Part shown: positions 26,901 through 36,330 of the stretch, in pieces | How positions within the stretch are numbered: the stretch's first letter is position 1 | Layout: every line of letters begins with the position of its first letter | Source: Clostridium felsineum DSM 794 | GTDB taxonomy: Bacteria > Bacillota > Clostridia > Clostridiales > Clostridiaceae | Direction: 5' to 3' | Length of the DNA stretch: 64,000 nt | Assembly: GCF_002006355.2 (NCBI RefSeq) | Contig: NZ_CP096980.1 | Location: 2,542,001-2,606,000 of the forward strand | Made by a program: the position numbers and the translations under genes | The notes under the pieces: generated by a model | What the model was told of the DNA's origin: nothing | What the model saw: the letters and a program-made list of their open reading frames with translations, nothing else | Database searches by the model: none

Positions 26901-27734
26901 AATGTCCATAAGACATACTTCTTTTTCTCTATCTTTATAAACATATTTTCTTGCATCAACATAATTTTTATATGCATCTTTTAAAATATCCGAATACTTT
27001 CCATCCTCGAACTTTATATTATTAAGTCTAGTTTGGAAAGTTGTATGCCTACAGTGATCTGACCAATATGTGTCTATAACTTTTATCTCTGTTATTGTGG
27101 GATTTCTTTTTTCCTCATTCTTAAAATAGCCTTGACAGAACTTTAAATCCTCCATACTCATTGCAAGTCCATTTGTCTTTAAGAATTTTTCAAGTTCTAT
27201 GTCTGACATATTAGTAAAGCCTTCTATAATTTCAACTTCATATGGAAGATCATATGTAACTTCTAGGGTTTCTGGTTTATCAAGTGATGCTTCTCTTGAA
27301 TCAACAGGATTAATAACATATTTTTTTATTTTATTAAAATCTGTATCACTTATATTTCCTTTTAAAATGATTATTTTCGCAGAATTAATTAAAACTTCCT
27401 CATTTCCTGTAAGTATTTTAATACACTGGCATGCGGAATCTGCTCTTTGATCATACTGACCTGGCAAATATTCTACAGCAAACACCTTATCTTCACTCTC
27501 AAGCATAAAAGCTTCATCATATACATCATCAACAGTTTTTTCAGAAAATATGATTTTTTTAGCCTCTTCATATTCACTGTCATCTATACCTGAAACATCA
27601 TATCTATTTAATATGGATAAATCCTCTAAAGCTTTTATTCCTAGATTTTCCACCAAATCTTTTAAAAGTGCTTTTGCTGCAACATCAAAACCTGCTTTTT
27701 TATTTACGAATATACGCCTTACTTTTTTATTCAT
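23967..27734 (-). CDS. purL: Phosphoribosylformylglycinamidine synthase, single-chain form
   Basis: A 1255-residue enzyme that makes FGAM from FGAR, ATP and glutamine in purine synthesis. It fuses an N-terminal PurS-like region, two AIR-synthase-like halves (FKNETHNHPTEIEPFGGAAT; GGRTGRDGCGGATGSS; PAIGGKDSMSG) and a C-terminal glutaminase with nucleophile Cys in LMLGICNGFQALIKLG and catalytic His/Glu in ISHGEGRF. Bacillus splits these into PurS, PurQ and PurL; the fused form is common in Clostridium and Proteobacteria. The second ATG is chosen as start because AAGGAG lies seven bases before it. It stands alone rather than in a pur operon. Confidence 0.96.
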   Translation of the reverse strand: MNKKVRRIFVNKKAGFDVAAKALLKDLVENLGIKALEDLSILNRYDVSGIDDSEYEEAKKIIFSEKTVDDVYDEAFMLESEDKVFAVEYLPGQYDQRADSACQCIKILTGNEEVLINSAKIIILKGNISDTDFNKIKKYVINPVDSREASLDKPETLEVTYDLPYEVEIIEGFTNMSDIELEKFLKTNGLAMSMEDLKFCQGYFKNEEKRNPTITEIKVIDTYWSDHCRHTTFQTRLNNIKFEDGKYSDILKDAYKNYVDARKYVYKDREKEVCLMDIAVIGMKELKKKGFLNDLDESEEINACSIVVDADVNGKDEKWLVMFKNETHNHPTEIEPFGGAATCLGGAIRDPLSGRSYVYQAMRVTGSGDPRTKIEDTTKGRLPQKKITLEAAHGYSSYGNQIGLATGQVSECYDEGFIAKRMEVGAVVGAAPKENVVREIPEPSDVVILLGGRTGRDGCGGATGSSKEHDVNSLQNCGAEVQKGNAPTERKLQRLFRNKEVSTLIKRCNDFGAGGVSVAIGELTDGLDINLDLVPKKYEGLDGTELAISESQERMAVVVRKKDAEKFMEYADKENLEAVIVANVTDTKRLKLFWKGNAIVNVSRAFLDTNGVRQNVDVFVKAPKEKENYFKGKENKKVTREAVLSELRDLNVCSQKGLSERFDSTIGAGTVLMPFGGKYQITPAEGMAAKLPVLEGDTTTGTVMTYGYNPKIGKWSPFHGAMYAVIESLTKLVCMGGDYKKTRLTFQEYFERLNKEPEKWGKPFAALLGALKAQEVFKTPAIGGKDSMSGTFMDLNVPPTLVSFAVNVVDINNVISPEFKKVGSKLVLLKCERDENEVPIFDKLKRNFDITVELIKSKNVLSAQSIRHGGLIEAISKMCFGNKIGFEMVGEESLFEPDYGSILLEIPEALDLKEIFKDIDYKVIGRTIEEDKIILKDFSIELKDALKAYTEPLEKIFPTKAEAESKINLSLYDEIKAKEVERKSPLIKVARPRVFIPVFPGTNCEYDSSRAFERAGAEVSTFVFRNMKTSDIEDSINKMVEEINKSQIIMLPGGFSAGDEPDGSGKFIAAVLRNEKIKESVAKLLNTRDGLMLGICNGFQALIKLGLVPYGEIKEITKECPTLTYNNIGRHVSQIAYTKIVSNKSPWLSNVKNGDIHSIPISHGEGRFAASREVVENLIKNDQIATRYVDLNGNSSYETEVNPNGSVLCIEGITSPDGRILGKMGHSERFSRGTYKNIVGNQDQKIFESGVQYFK

Positions 27735-27758
27735 AATCATTCTCCTTAACCATTTTTA

Positions 27759-27792
27759 CGAACATTTTTAAAGATATTTATATTTTCATTCG
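27759..27792 (-). promoter_or_regulatory. Possible PurBox pair upstream of purL
   Basis: Two CGAA cores in opposite orientation (27759-27762 on the plus strand, 27792-27789 on the minus strand), 26 bases apart. The first lies in TTTTACGAACATT, 11 of 13 to the Bacillus-type PurBox AWWWCCGAACWWT; the second is weaker. Orientation and spacing suit PurR, but the match is modest. Confidence 0.3.
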
Positions 27793-27850
27793 TCATTTAC
27801 ATCATTATTATAATACATTTCTAACAAAAATTAAAGTATTATTTGGAATA

Positions 27851-27896
27851 TAAAAAAATAAGAATGTAAAATTTATATAAAAATCCTACATTCTTA
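27851..27896 (-). terminator. Rho-independent terminator of the M16C peptidase gene
   Basis: A perfect 10-bp stem, TAAGAATGTA with TACATTCTTA (27859-27868 and 27887-27896), followed by seven T residues on the minus strand. Confidence 0.85.
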
Positions 27897-27904
27897 ACAT
27901 TATC

Positions 27905-30835
27905 TTATTCTTTAAATATAGTTACTATATTATCAAATCTATCTTTATTTCTCTTTATTTTTTCTTCATTACCAAAAACGCATATACAATCTTCCCTTGA
28001 CAATTTATTTAACATGTCATAAGCATTTTTTATATCATTAACTGAGCAATTTAATATTTCTAAACGCTCTTTTTCCATATAAGCATCATTTATTCCTGTT
28101 AAATATTGCGCTGATACCTTCTCACATTTTGAATAATTACTTAAAGGCATATCTATTCCACTTATAGTTCCTAAAATGTACTTATCCATCTCCCTACTAT
28201 TCGCATTGAAATTTTTAACAAAATCACCAATTTCGTCATATATTTTAAATGTTTCAGTTAAGTTAGGATCTCTATAAGATGTAAACACTAAATGACCATT
28301 TCTAGAAAGCGACATTGAAGCCCCATATGCTCCACCTTTTACTCTAACATTATTCCAAAGGTAATCATAATTTGCTATAGTTCTTAATACAATAAGTGCT
28401 CCACTATGCTTAAAGTTAAACTTTTTAAAATTAAAGCCTTTTGCAACATATTGAACCTTAGTAGCCATAACAAAAGCCTCATTTAATTTTTTTAATTCGA
28501 ACTTATAATCCACAAGCTCTAACCTATCTTTATTAATATTTGAAATAAAGTCCTTAAGAAGACCTTTAAATTCTTTATAATCCTCTTTTTCTGCTGCATA
28601 AGCTACAATTAAATTCTCTTTTCTAAAAACACATTCTGCTGACTTTTTTATATTCTCTGCAATTTCTTCTTTTTTATCTTCAAAATTTTTACTTAAATCA
28701 GATATAAATTTATAAAAATCAATTCCTGTTATAATATCTAAATATTTGTATGCACTGGACACGTAAGAACCAACCCTTACAGATGCTATACTGCTGCCTG
28801 AACCTCTTATAGCCATTTCTAATCTAGACTTTATCTCATCTATTATTTCCTTTAATCTTTTATAATCACTATAAATACTATGATTTATTATTTCCTCCAT
28901 AAGTTCAAACATTTTAGGAAGCTTTTCTTTCAAACACTTTGATCTTACAACAAATTTCGGTAAATACTCATCATAATTTTGTGGTTTACTGTAGACATCT
29001 AGCCCAAATTCCATACCGCCCAAATTTTCCATAGCCTCATTTGATAAATCTTTGAAATTATACTTTTCCGTATCTATTCTACCTATTACAGAAGATAAAA
29101 TTGATGCATATGGAATCATTTCCTCAGGTATTGTTTTTCCCTCAAAGTACACAGTTACATATTGAATACCTCTAGTATTTAATGGACACCATATAACCTT
29201 TACTCCATTTTCATCTCGTATTTCATTTTCTATTTTTTCTGGCTTTTTATTTACATCACTTATTGATATTAGTGGTATTGATATAAGATCTTCTTCGCTA
29301 TCAGGCGTATCCTGTCTTAATTTTAGCTTTATATTATCGTCTAAAATCTTTTTTAATTCATATTCTTTAAGACTTTCTTTAAACCTTCTTAACTTTTCTC
29401 TTACTTCGGCCTCTTTTTCTTCTTCAAGATTTTTTCTTGGTTTAACTGTAATAAATACACCATAATTATTATTTAAAATATGTTTTTCTATTAACTCTTC
29501 AAAATAGTTTTCCTCAGCATATTTTCTTATATTTTTTATAAGTGAATTAAATCTTAAATTTTGAAATGGATCTCCTCCATAAAGCATACTTTCAAGAATT
29601 TTTTCATTGTACACAAGTCCTGCTGGATATGAATCAAAGGAGGCTTCTCTAAGTGCAAACTCCTTTGCATTTAGAATGCCTTTTATGAGCTTTTTATCTA
29701 TTCCATTCTGAACTAAATTTTCAAGTGTACTTTTTACTATTTTTTTAAATTCCTCTTTATCCTCATCATTTGAATCCTTTAAAATTATAGAAAAAGTAGT
29801 CTTTAATATAGAATCATCAAAAATACCAAAAACATCTTTTCCTATATTTCTTTCTATAATAGCCCTTTTAAGTGGAGAGGAAGATGCTTCAAGTAAAATT
29901 TCCTCCAAAAGTTCCAAACCCATTGAAGTTTCCCTGTCTAATACATCCCCTGTTACAAAACTCATACCAAAATAGGTTTTATCTCTTTCACTTTCTCCTT
30001 CTGAAATTGAATACTCTATTTTCTTTTCTTCAATTTTAGAAAGTGGACTTTTTATTTGTATTTTAGTATCAATATTCTTTTTCTCAAAATTCTTTAGATA
30101 ATTATCATTAATAAATGTCAAAACCTCTTTTATATCAATATCACCGTATACATATATTATGCTATTTGATGGATGATAATATTTTTTATGAAAGTTAAGT
30201 GCCTTATCGTAGGATAAATCCACTATATTTTCTACTTTACCACCTGAGCTTAGGCCATATACACTGCCTTTAAATAACTCTTCATCCATGCTTCTTGACA
30301 ATATAGAAATTGGTGAAGAATAGGCTCCTTTCATCTCATTGTAAACAACACCATTATATTCAATATCATCTTCTTCATTTTCTATAGCATAATGCCAGCC
30401 TTCCTGCATTATAATTTCAGGTGTATTATATATATCAGGATAAAAAACAGCATCCAGATATACATCCATAAGATTCATAAAATCTTTTTTATTTCTACTT
30501 GCAACAGGATACATTGTTTTATCCGCATAAGTTGCAGCATTTAAATAGGTATTAAGCGAACCTTTTAAAATTTCTACAAAGGGTTCTTTCACTTTAAATT
30601 TTCTAGAGCCACATAAAACAGAATGTTCTAATATATGTGCAACTCCTGTATTATCCTCTGGAATAGTTTTAAAGGTTATAGAAAATACCTTGTTATCATC
30701 TTCATTCTTTAAATTTATAAGTACAGCTCCACTTTTTACATGTTTAAATACTCTACCTTTACTATTTATTTCATCTATTTCTGTTTCACTTTCAAACTTA
30801 AATCCACTATAAATATTGCCAATTTGAAGCTCCAT
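27905..30835 (-). CDS. M16C-family zinc peptidase (presequence protease-like)
   Basis: A 976-residue insulinase-superfamily protease of the single-chain M16C type, about the length of PreP and falcilysin. The inverted zinc motif HILEHS follows TGVA near residue 67, and the downstream Glu lies in the MVYNEMKGAYSS-like segment (NGVVYNEMKGAYSS). Two halves each contain paired M16 domains, joined by a charged linker rich in Glu/Lys. Family members degrade short peptides inside a closed chamber. No export signal is seen, so it is probably cytosolic. It appears monocistronic. Confidence 0.92.
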   Translation of the reverse strand: MELQIGNIYSGFKFESETEIDEINSKGRVFKHVKSGAVLINLKNEDDNKVFSITFKTIPEDNTGVAHILEHSVLCGSRKFKVKEPFVEILKGSLNTYLNAATYADKTMYPVASRNKKDFMNLMDVYLDAVFYPDIYNTPEIIMQEGWHYAIENEEDDIEYNGVVYNEMKGAYSSPISILSRSMDEELFKGSVYGLSSGGKVENIVDLSYDKALNFHKKYYHPSNSIIYVYGDIDIKEVLTFINDNYLKNFEKKNIDTKIQIKSPLSKIEEKKIEYSISEGESERDKTYFGMSFVTGDVLDRETSMGLELLEEILLEASSSPLKRAIIERNIGKDVFGIFDDSILKTTFSIILKDSNDEDKEEFKKIVKSTLENLVQNGIDKKLIKGILNAKEFALREASFDSYPAGLVYNEKILESMLYGGDPFQNLRFNSLIKNIRKYAEENYFEELIEKHILNNNYGVFITVKPRKNLEEEKEAEVREKLRRFKESLKEYELKKILDDNIKLKLRQDTPDSEEDLISIPLISISDVNKKPEKIENEIRDENGVKVIWCPLNTRGIQYVTVYFEGKTIPEEMIPYASILSSVIGRIDTEKYNFKDLSNEAMENLGGMEFGLDVYSKPQNYDEYLPKFVVRSKCLKEKLPKMFELMEEIINHSIYSDYKRLKEIIDEIKSRLEMAIRGSGSSIASVRVGSYVSSAYKYLDIITGIDFYKFISDLSKNFEDKKEEIAENIKKSAECVFRKENLIVAYAAEKEDYKEFKGLLKDFISNINKDRLELVDYKFELKKLNEAFVMATKVQYVAKGFNFKKFNFKHSGALIVLRTIANYDYLWNNVRVKGGAYGASMSLSRNGHLVFTSYRDPNLTETFKIYDEIGDFVKNFNANSREMDKYILGTISGIDMPLSNYSKCEKVSAQYLTGINDAYMEKERLEILNCSVNDIKNAYDMLNKLSREDCICVFGNEEKIKRNKDRFDNIVTIFKE

Positions 30836-30912
30836 AAATTTTCCTCCTGCACTTTATTTTTATGTACCTCTCATTATAATATTTACATTTTTCCCAATCA
30901 AGTTATTTAATA

Positions 30913-31602
30913 TTATACTTTTCTTCTAATAAGTAAACTAATTATTTGTTCTAGGTACTGAAATTGAACATAAAGTGTAAATTTTGACTTTTCAGCATTT
31001 CTTTTTTCAAAGGTATAAGGCACTTCTACGATTTTTTTATATTTACCCATAACGAGTATTTCAATAAGTATTTTCCAACCTATTGCTTTAAGATTACAGT
31101 TATCTATAACCTCTCTTTTTATCATAAAAAAGCCACTGGTGGAATCGTGTACTCTCCTCAAAGGTTTCAAAAATATTTTTCCTATAACTCTTGCTGTAAA
31201 TGAAGCAATTTTTCTTACTTTACTTAGTCCCCCATCGTTTCCACCTTTCACAAATCTACTGGCAATAACAACTTCTGCCCCTTTGTTTATTTCTGAAAGC
31301 ATAACTTTAAGAGTTTCAGGTGGATGCTGCAAATCTCCATCCATAACTGCAAATATATTTCCTTTGGCCATTTCAAACCCACTAATTACAGCAGAGGAAA
31401 GTCCTTTTTCATTTATTCTACGCTTAGACTTTATATTCTTGTGTTTAATTATTAAAGACTTTATAACAATTGGCGTATCATCAGTGCTATCATCCACAAA
31501 AATAATTTCATATTCACAACTTTTAAGAATCTTTTCTATTCTGCAAACTAATTCTGATATATTTCCTTTTTCATTATATATAGGGATAATTACAGATAAC
31601 AT
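30913..31602 (-). CDS. Glycosyltransferase family 2 (dolichyl-phosphate mannosyltransferase-like)
   Basis: A 229-residue GT-A enzyme. It starts MLSVIIPIYNEKGN and carries the nucleotide-sugar Asp in FVDDSTDDTP and the metal-binding MDGDLQHPP. This DPM1-like class transfers sugars to polyprenyl phosphate. The C-terminus ends without the pair of membrane helices found in many bacterial relatives, though YLEQIISLLIRRKV may be amphipathic. The start at 31602 is chosen over an in-frame ATG 21 bases upstream because GGGAGG precedes it. It has no visible operon partners. Confidence 0.88.
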   Translation of the reverse strand: MLSVIIPIYNEKGNISELVCRIEKILKSCEYEIIFVDDSTDDTPIVIKSLIIKHKNIKSKRRINEKGLSSAVISGFEMAKGNIFAVMDGDLQHPPETLKVMLSEINKGAEVVIASRFVKGGNDGGLSKVRKIASFTARVIGKIFLKPLRRVHDSTSGFFMIKREVIDNCNLKAIGWKILIEILVMGKYKKIVEVPYTFEKRNAEKSKFTLYVQFQYLEQIISLLIRRKV

Positions 31603-31702
31603 AAGTGCCTCCCACTTTATCATTAATCTTAATGCTTATATTATTTCCATATATTTCAATATATTCTTTTTATTTTACCACTTATTTCAGTTTTTATCAC
31701 CT

Positions 31703-31745
31703 ATAAACAATAAAGGGATATACCTCAATAAGAGTACATCCCTTT
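31703..31745 (-). terminator. Terminator-like hairpin after the amino-acid-binding protein gene
   Basis: An imperfect stem (AAAGGGATGTACTC with GAGGTATATCCCTTT on the minus strand) immediately after the stop codon, followed by a short T-containing tail (ATTGTTTAT). The U-tract is weak. Confidence 0.6.
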
Positions 31746-31749
31746 ACTA

Positions 31750-32550
31750 CTATTTATATATATTATATCCGAACCATTTTGTAGAGAGTTTCGACAATGT
31801 ACCATCCTTTTTTAAATCATCAAATGCTTTTTGAAAGCTATTTCTAAGAGCCTTATCATTTTTTCTAAAAGAGGCTCCTATTGGTTCCTTTGTAAGAGTT
31901 GTATTTAATTTTTTATATTCTCCCTTATCTTTATTATTATAATAATCTCCAACCATTGGGTCTGTTACAACTGCTTCTATCCTATCATTCTTAAGATCAA
32001 GAAATGCATCTGGTGTTGAATTATATTTCTTCACTTCTTTTATTCCCGAAATCCTACTAAGTACATCTTGCCCAGTACTTCCTGCTTCACATCCTATTAT
32101 TTTTCCTTTAAAATCTTTCTCGTTTTTTATAGCTGTAGTATTTTCTTTTACATAAACTGCATTTCCACCATAAACTATAGGGTCTGAAAACAACATGGTT
32201 TTCTTTCTTTCATCTGTAATACTTACAGTAGACATAATAACATCAAACTTTTTAGCATTAAGAGCCAAAAATATGCCATCCCAAGCATTGGACACAAATT
32301 TAGTTTTAACTCCCATTTTCTTTCCTATTTCATTAGCAAGATCAACTTCATACCCTACTCTTTTATCATTTTCATCCCTAAATTCCATTGGAGGATAGTC
32401 ATCGTGCATTCCAACAACAAGTACTCCAGCTTTTTTTACCTTATTTAGAGAATCGTCCCCTAACACTTTAGAATTTTTTTGACTGCAACCAGCTAATATT
32501 ATAATACTTATTATAAAGACAGGTATTATCAAACCTATTTTCTTGAACAT
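31750..32550 (-). CDS. Amino acid ABC transporter substrate-binding lipoprotein
   Basis: A 266-residue periplasmic-binding-protein family 3 lipoprotein. The signal sequence ends in the lipobox IILAGCSQK (Cys about 22). The mature protein shows VLVVGMHDDYPPMEFRD, VGYEVDLANEIGKKMG, DGIFLALNAKKFDVIMSTVSIT and a C-terminal LSTKWFGYN, all typical of polar amino acid or cystine binding proteins. The ATG at 32550 is preceded by GGGGTG. No permease or ATPase gene is adjacent, so it is an orphan receptor or works with a transporter encoded elsewhere. Confidence 0.9.
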   Translation of the reverse strand: MFKKIGLIIPVFIISIIILAGCSQKNSKVLGDDSLNKVKKAGVLVVGMHDDYPPMEFRDENDKRVGYEVDLANEIGKKMGVKTKFVSNAWDGIFLALNAKKFDVIMSTVSITDERKKTMLFSDPIVYGGNAVYVKENTTAIKNEKDFKGKIIGCEAGSTGQDVLSRISGIKEVKKYNSTPDAFLDLKNDRIEAVVTDPMVGDYYNNKDKGEYKKLNTTLTKEPIGASFRKNDKALRNSFQKAFDDLKKDGTLSKLSTKWFGYNIYK

Positions 32551-32680
32551 TCTTAAACACCCCAATCTAGAATTTTATTACAATTATTATATTATCAATT
32601 TATTTCTATATTTTCAATCATTTATTTAGCGTTTTTTTATTTTTATTATCAAATTATTATAAGACAATTATTAACTTAGG

Positions 32681-32709
32681 TTGTTTATATAGATCAATTT
32701 TGTTAAAAT
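32681..32709 (+). promoter_or_regulatory. Candidate sigma-A promoter for aspA-hydF-cvfB
   Basis: TTGTTT (32681-32686), a 17-base spacer and TAAAAT (32704-32709), ending 25 bases before the aspA TTG start. Confidence 0.55.
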
Positions 32710-32734
32710 GTGAAGGAAGAAAGGAGTGTTTAAT

Positions 32735-34138
32735 TTGGCTTCTAATTTTAGAAATGAAACTGATTTACTTGGAAAAAAAGAAATACCTAAGGACGCTTAT
32801 TATGGAATAAATTCTCTAAGAGCCTCTGAGAATTTTAATATTAGTAACAATAAGGTAAATTTAAATTTAATATATGCTATAGTACTTGTAAAAAAAGCTG
32901 CTGCTATAGCTCATAAAAATCTTAATGAACTTTCTTTAGAAAAAGCAAATGCAATAATAAATGCTTGTGATGATATATTAGAAGGAAAGTTTGATAATGA
33001 ATTTATTACAAATTCTCTGCAAGGGGGTGCCGGAACTTCAACCAATATGAATGTAAACGAAGTTATAGCGAATAGAGCTATAGATTTACTCGGAGGAAAA
33101 AAAGGAGATTACTCTTGTGTTCACCCTATAGAGGATGTTAATATGTCTCAATCTACTAACGATGTATATCCAACAGCCCTTAGAATTGCAGCTATAAAAC
33201 TTTTAAGGCCGCTTTCTGATGCCCTATCTAAGCTGCAAGATGCTTTTCAAGTTAAAGAAAATGATTTTGCAGATATAATTATGCTTGGAAGAACAGAACT
33301 TATGGATGCCCTTCCCATGATGGCTGGTCAAGGCTTTGGTGCTTATGCAAAAGCTTTTTCTAGGGATAGATGGAGAATATATAAGGTTGAGGAAAGGCTT
33401 CGAGAAATAAACCTTGGTGGAAATGCTATAGGAACAGGTGTAAACGCATCTTATGAGTATATTTTTTCTGTTACAGATATAATTCAAGATTTAACAGGTC
33501 TTGGTCTTGCAAGAAGTGATTATCCAATGGATGTAACTCAAAATATGGATGTATTTGTAGAGGTTTCTGGACTTTTAAAAGCCTTATCTGTTAATCTAAT
33601 AAAAATCTCAAATGATATAAGATTTTTAGGTAGTGGTCCTATGGGAGGTATTGGAGAGTTAAAGCTTAAAAAGGTTCAGGCTGGTTCATCAATTATGCCT
33701 GGTAAGGTGAACCCTGTTATATGTGAGATGGTTTCCCAGGTCTCTATGAAGGTTATGGCAAATGATACTGCTATATCTCTTGCTGCTTCCTTTGGCCAGC
33801 TTCAACTAAATGCTTTTTCTCCCTTAATTAGCGATAGCCTTTTAGAATCTTTAGAAATACTTACCAATGCCATAAATATTTTTAGGGAACAATGTATAGA
33901 CTCTATAACCATTGATGAAGAAAAATGCAAGGAACATTTGGAAGCTTCTACTGCAATGATTACAGCTTTAGTTCACCATATAGGTTACGATAAAGCATCC
34001 TATATTGCAAAAAAAGCTATAAAAGAAAAGAAATCAATAAAAACTCTTATTATTGAAGAAAAAATTTTAACAAAAGAAGAAATAGATAAAATTCTTAATC
34101 CATACGAGATTACAAAACCAGGCATACCAAAACTATAA
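32735..34138 (+). CDS. aspA: Aspartate ammonia-lyase
   Basis: A 467-residue fumarase/aspartase-superfamily enzyme that converts aspartate to fumarate and ammonia. Family motifs: ETDLLGKKEIPKDAYYG at the start, QGGAGTSTNMNVNEVIANRA, VHPIEDVNMSQSTNDVYPTA and the flexible-loop signature GSSIMPGKVNP with catalytic Ser. The TTG at 32735 is chosen because AAAGGAG lies eight bases upstream; an in-frame GTG at 32726 overlaps that site. It is followed 16 bases later by hydF, in the same operon. Confidence 0.93.
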   Translation: MASNFRNETDLLGKKEIPKDAYYGINSLRASENFNISNNKVNLNLIYAIVLVKKAAAIAHKNLNELSLEKANAIINACDDILEGKFDNEFITNSLQGGAGTSTNMNVNEVIANRAIDLLGGKKGDYSCVHPIEDVNMSQSTNDVYPTALRIAAIKLLRPLSDALSKLQDAFQVKENDFADIIMLGRTELMDALPMMAGQGFGAYAKAFSRDRWRIYKVEERLREINLGGNAIGTGVNASYEYIFSVTDIIQDLTGLGLARSDYPMDVTQNMDVFVEVSGLLKALSVNLIKISNDIRFLGSGPMGGIGELKLKKVQAGSSIMPGKVNPVICEMVSQVSMKVMANDTAISLAASFGQLQLNAFSPLISDSLLESLEILTNAINIFREQCIDSITIDEEKCKEHLEASTAMITALVHHIGYDKASYIAKKAIKEKKSIKTLIIEEKILTKEEIDKILNPYEITKPGIPKL

Positions 34139-34154
34139 ATGAGGTGATTTTATA

Positions 34155-35384
34155 ATGAATGAACTTAACTTAACTCCAAAAGGTGATAGAATACATATTG
34201 CACTTTTCGGAAAAACTAACGTTGGAAAATCAAGTGTAATCAATGCTCTTACCTCTCAAGATATTGCCTTAGTATCTAACGTGAAGGGCACAACCACTGA
34301 TCCTGTATATAAAGCAATGGAGCTTCTTCCACTTGGACCAGTTATGATAATAGATACAGCTGGACTTGACGATACTAGTAACTTAGGTAATCTTAGACGT
34401 GAAAAAACCTTTGAAGTTTTAGATAAAACAGATATTGCAATTTTAGTTTTAGATGTTGAATCTGGTGTAACAGACTATGATAAAACCATTTACTCTTTAC
34501 TATCTGAGAAGAAAATACCTTTAATTGGTGTTTTAAATAAAATAGATAAAAAAGATTTCAAGATTGAAGACTATGCATCACAATTTAAGATACCAATAGT
34601 TCCTGTCTCCGCTCTTAAAAATACAGGTATAGATAATTTAAAAGATGAATTAATTCGTTTAGCTCCGGAAAATGAGGATAAGTTTAAAATTGTAGGGGAT
34701 TTATTATCTCCTGGTGACATAGCAATACTAGTTACACCTATAGATAAAGCTGCTCCAAAAGGAAGACTTATACTCCCTCAGCAGCAAACTATTAGAGATA
34801 TTCTTGAAAGTGATGCCATTGCCATTGTAACAAAGGAATTTGAACTGAGAGAAACCCTAGAAAGCTTAAATAAAAAGCCTAAAATAGTAATAACAGATTC
34901 TCAAGTATTTCTAAAAGTTGCAGCGGATACTCCTAAAGATATCCTTATGACTTCTTTCTCTATACTCATGGCAAGACATAAAGGAGATCTAATAGAACTT
35001 GCTCGTGGTGCAAAGGCAATTGAAAACCTAAAAGATGGAGATAAGGTTCTAATAGCTGAAGCTTGTACTCATCATCGTCAATCTGATGATATAGGAAAAG
35101 TGAAAATTCCAAGATGGCTTAGACAAAAAACCGGAAAAAAATTAGAATTTGATTTTTCAAGTGGGTTTTCATTTCCTTCTAATATAGAAGATTATGCTCT
35201 TATAGTTCACTGTGCTGGATGTATGCTAAACAGACGCTCAATGCTTCACAGGATTGATGTTTCAGTAAAAAGAGAAGTACCTATAGTAAATTACGGTGTT
35301 CTTATAGCTTACGTTCAGGGAATTTTACCAAGAGCTTTAAAGCCTTTTCCTTATGCTGATATGATATTTAATTCAAATAAATAA
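34155..35384 (+). CDS. hydF: [FeFe]-hydrogenase maturation GTPase HydF
   Basis: A 409-residue scaffold protein on which the 2Fe subcluster of [FeFe]-hydrogenase is assembled before transfer to the apo-enzyme. N-terminal GTPase domain: Walker A FGKTNVGKSS (18-27), DTAGLDD (67-73) and NKID (128-131). The C-terminal cluster-binding domain has Cys-304 and His-306 (ACTHHRQ) and His-352, Cys-353 and Cys-356 (VHCAGCMLNRR), the HydF signature. The ribosome site is GAGGTG. Its partner hydE is in this window about 22 kb away; hydG and the hydrogenase are not. Confidence 0.96.
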   Translation: MNELNLTPKGDRIHIALFGKTNVGKSSVINALTSQDIALVSNVKGTTTDPVYKAMELLPLGPVMIIDTAGLDDTSNLGNLRREKTFEVLDKTDIAILVLDVESGVTDYDKTIYSLLSEKKIPLIGVLNKIDKKDFKIEDYASQFKIPIVPVSALKNTGIDNLKDELIRLAPENEDKFKIVGDLLSPGDIAILVTPIDKAAPKGRLILPQQQTIRDILESDAIAIVTKEFELRETLESLNKKPKIVITDSQVFLKVAADTPKDILMTSFSILMARHKGDLIELARGAKAIENLKDGDKVLIAEACTHHRQSDDIGKVKIPRWLRQKTGKKLEFDFSSGFSFPSNIEDYALIVHCAGCMLNRRSMLHRIDVSVKREVPIVNYGVLIAYVQGILPRALKPFPYADMIFNSNK

Positions 35385-35473
35385 ATTAATTTCATATATA
35401 AGAAAAGTGTGTTAAAATGGTATAGCAGAAAGTTTTATTAGCTTTAGATATATTTACAAAAGGAGGATTTAAA

Positions 35474-36325
35474 TTGGTTAAAATTGGTGAATACAACGAA
35501 CTAAAAGTTGCACGAAAAAGTGATTTTGGATTTTTTCTTGATGCTGAAACTGGAAGCACTAGTGATGACATACTTTTACCTATAAAAGATATTAAAGAAG
35601 AAGATTCTATAGAAATAGGTTCCCTATTAAATGTGTTTATATATAGAGATTCAAAGGATAGACCTATAGCTACTACAAGAACACCTTATGCAAAGGTTTC
35701 TGATATAGCTTATTTAAAGGTTGTATCCAATACTAAAATAGGAGCTTTTTTGGATTTCGGTCTTGAAAGAGACTTATTTGTTCCTATAAAAGAACAAAGT
35801 TATCTATTAGAACCTAATAAAAAGTACTTATTTTATGTGTATTTAGATAAAACAGGTAGACTTGCAGCCACAACCTATATAGATAAATTTTTAGAAACTC
35901 TAGAAGATGATGAAGTACTAAAAAATGAGCTTTCAGGAACAGTATACGGTTTTCAAAGCAATGGTACTATAATGCTAGCTATAAACAATAAGTATAAAGG
36001 CGTAATATTAAAGAATGAATGTTTCATAAAGGTTACACATGGTGATGTATTAAGTAATTTAAGATTTAAAAGAAAATATGAAGATGGGCAAATAGGTTTA
36101 ACAACTAGAAAATACCCTAAGAATGAAAGAATGGAATTAGAAACTACAATCTATGAATACTTAAAGAAAAATAACGGTTTTATGCCATACAATGATAAAA
36201 GTTCTCCTGAAGACATAAAAAGAGTATTTCATGAAAGTAAAAACTACTTTAAAAATGCATTAGGTGGACTTATGAAAAAAGGTCTTATTACGCAAGATAA
36301 AAGTGGAACAAAACTTGTAAAATAA
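35474..36325 (+). CDS. cvfB: S1-domain RNA-binding protein, CvfB family
   Basis: A 283-residue protein with tandem S1-like beta-barrels (residues about 1-65, 68-135 and 145-210) and a C-terminal winged-helix domain (about 220-283: FHESKNYFKNALGGLMKKGL), the CvfB/YitL layout. Staphylococcus CvfB binds RNA and affects virulence-factor expression. The start is TTG with AGGAGG seven bases upstream. It follows hydF by 89 bases and is probably in the same transcript, ending at a strong shared terminator. Confidence 0.88.
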   Translation: MVKIGEYNELKVARKSDFGFFLDAETGSTSDDILLPIKDIKEEDSIEIGSLLNVFIYRDSKDRPIATTRTPYAKVSDIAYLKVVSNTKIGAFLDFGLERDLFVPIKEQSYLLEPNKKYLFYVYLDKTGRLAATTYIDKFLETLEDDEVLKNELSGTVYGFQSNGTIMLAINNKYKGVILKNECFIKVTHGDVLSNLRFKRKYEDGQIGLTTRKYPKNERMELETTIYEYLKKNNGFMPYNDKSSPEDIKRVFHESKNYFKNALGGLMKKGLITQDKSGTKLVK

Positions 36326-36330
36326 TCACA

